A DNA stretch of 20,565 nt from Salisapilia sapeloensis (Eukaryota > Oomycota > Peronosporomycetes > Peronosporales > Salisapiliaceae), in contig JAADVB010000297.1 in assembly GCA_023334545.1 (NCBI GenBank), positions 1-20,565 on the forward strand. The letters are read 5' to 3'. The notes under the pieces are model-generated. The model saw only the letters and a list, made by a program, of their open reading frames with translations. It was not told the DNA's origin and did no database searches. Both the position numbers and the translations under genes were made by a program. Positions 19,954 to 20,565 of this stretch are shown here, in pieces. Each line of letters opens with the position of its first letter. Position 1 is the first letter of the stretch.

Positions 19954-20565
19954 ATGGGACTTTCCAAGTGGAAGTTTGGACGAAACAAAGGTCCTACCGC
20001 CATCGCTGCTTTCCCACTCGCTGCCGCAGACTGCTCGCAGCTAATTCCGCGTTTGAGCGCCGTCAAAGGATACGTCAACTCGACGCTCGAGGTCTCGTCC
20101 AAGCTACAACAGGCGGTCGTCTCCAACTTTAGCTCGCCCAGTCTACCCTCCATGCAAGTATACGCCCAGCAGCCTCCAGTCTCGGTCTCTGAAGTAAGCT
20201 TCTTTGACCTACCAAGGCAGAAAAGTGCGAATAATGGACCCGAGGTGGACCAAGCGTGGGCTTCCTATCGTTCGCAAGCATCTCAAGACCTGTCCGATGC
20301 CACATTGACAAGCAAAGCGTCGATCGTTTTTGAGAAACAGATTCACGAACTCGTTGGTACGAAAGACATTCACTTTGAGATGACGTCGGACGGGTGTGGC
20401 GGTGCCTACTTTATTCGCAATGGGCAAAAGGAAGTCATCGGCATTTTCAAGCCTCGTGACGAAGAGTACATGGCGCCGAACAACCCGCGCGGATACGCTG
20501 TCGAGAATGCTGTGGTGGGCGTATCCGACCACCCGACGAACCCTGGCTTCCGTGTCGGGAACGGA
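19954..20565 (+). CDS. phosphatidylinositol 4-kinase type II/gamma-like protein, 3' end outside window
   Basis: The ATG at 19954 opens a frame of 204 codons that is still open at the window end. The N-terminal 115 residues are low in similarity to anything I know and hold no visible ubiquitin-like domain. From about residue 125 the PI3/PI4-kinase fold begins: FEMTSDGCGGAYFIR (141-155, nucleotide-binding loop), IGIFKPRDEE (162-171, with the ATP-binding Lys166) and APNNPRG (174-180). The block GGAYF...FKP.DEE..A.NNP is typical of plant-type PI4K gamma and related type II PI4Ks. The expected product would be phosphatidylinositol 4-phosphate at Golgi or endosomal membranes, although plant PI4K gamma members may be protein kinases instead. 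The catalytic loop lies beyond the window. Confidence 0.85.
   Translation, partial: MGLSKWKFGRNKGPTAIAAFPLAAADCSQLIPRLSAVKGYVNSTLEVSSKLQQAVVSNFSSPSLPSMQVYAQQPPVSVSEVSFFDLPRQKSANNGPEVDQAWASYRSQASQDLSDATLTSKASIVFEKQIHELVGTKDIHFEMTSDGCGGAYFIRNGQKEVIGIFKPRDEEYMAPNNPRGYAVENAVVGVSDHPTNPGFRVGNG

Overview
The window reads as nuclear DNA of a zoosporic oomycete (water mould or downy-mildew lineage). The signs are: compact eukaryotic genes with very short GT-AG introns (54-92 nt); intergenic gaps of about 90-140 bp between many neighbours; a polyubiquitin whose repeats carry D16, S22, D24 and Q28; initiator elements of the oomycete type (YCAYTYY with a WTTT flank) upstream of some genes; an expansin-like secreted protein; and a centriolar gene expected only in organisms that make flagella. 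The genus cannot be fixed from the sequence alone.

Layout, left to right. The first 51 bases are the 3' part of a tRNA-His(GUG). Then come an ATRX/ARIP4-type SNF2 remodelling ATPase (+, 2 exons) and a small divergent PX-like protein (+). Facing them is a minus-strand block: an unrecognised coiled-coil protein (3 exons), a POC5-like centriolar protein (6 exons) and a 4-repeat polyubiquitin. About 2.4 kb without a convincing gene follows. Next is EIPR1 (+, 4 exons, rebuilt here), which converges on VPS53 (-), a GARP/EARP tethering subunit. A proline/serine-rich protein of unknown function (+, 2 exons) diverges from VPS53 and converges on an expansin-like secreted protein (-). After a 1.2-kb gap with a perfect 12-bp inverted repeat, the window ends inside a PI3/PI4-kinase-domain (PI4K type II/gamma-like) gene (+).

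How the genes may work together. EIPR1 and VPS53 are physical partners in endosome-to-Golgi tethering in animals, and here they are convergent neighbours with 87 bp between stop codons. A phosphoinositide kinase and a possible phosphoinositide-binding PX protein lie in the same window. POC5 and the adjoining coiled-coil gene form a possible centriole/basal-body pair. No bacterial-type operon, CRISPR array, intact transposon or toxin gene was seen. Gene models with introns were made by eye from frame continuity, splice signals and family similarity.
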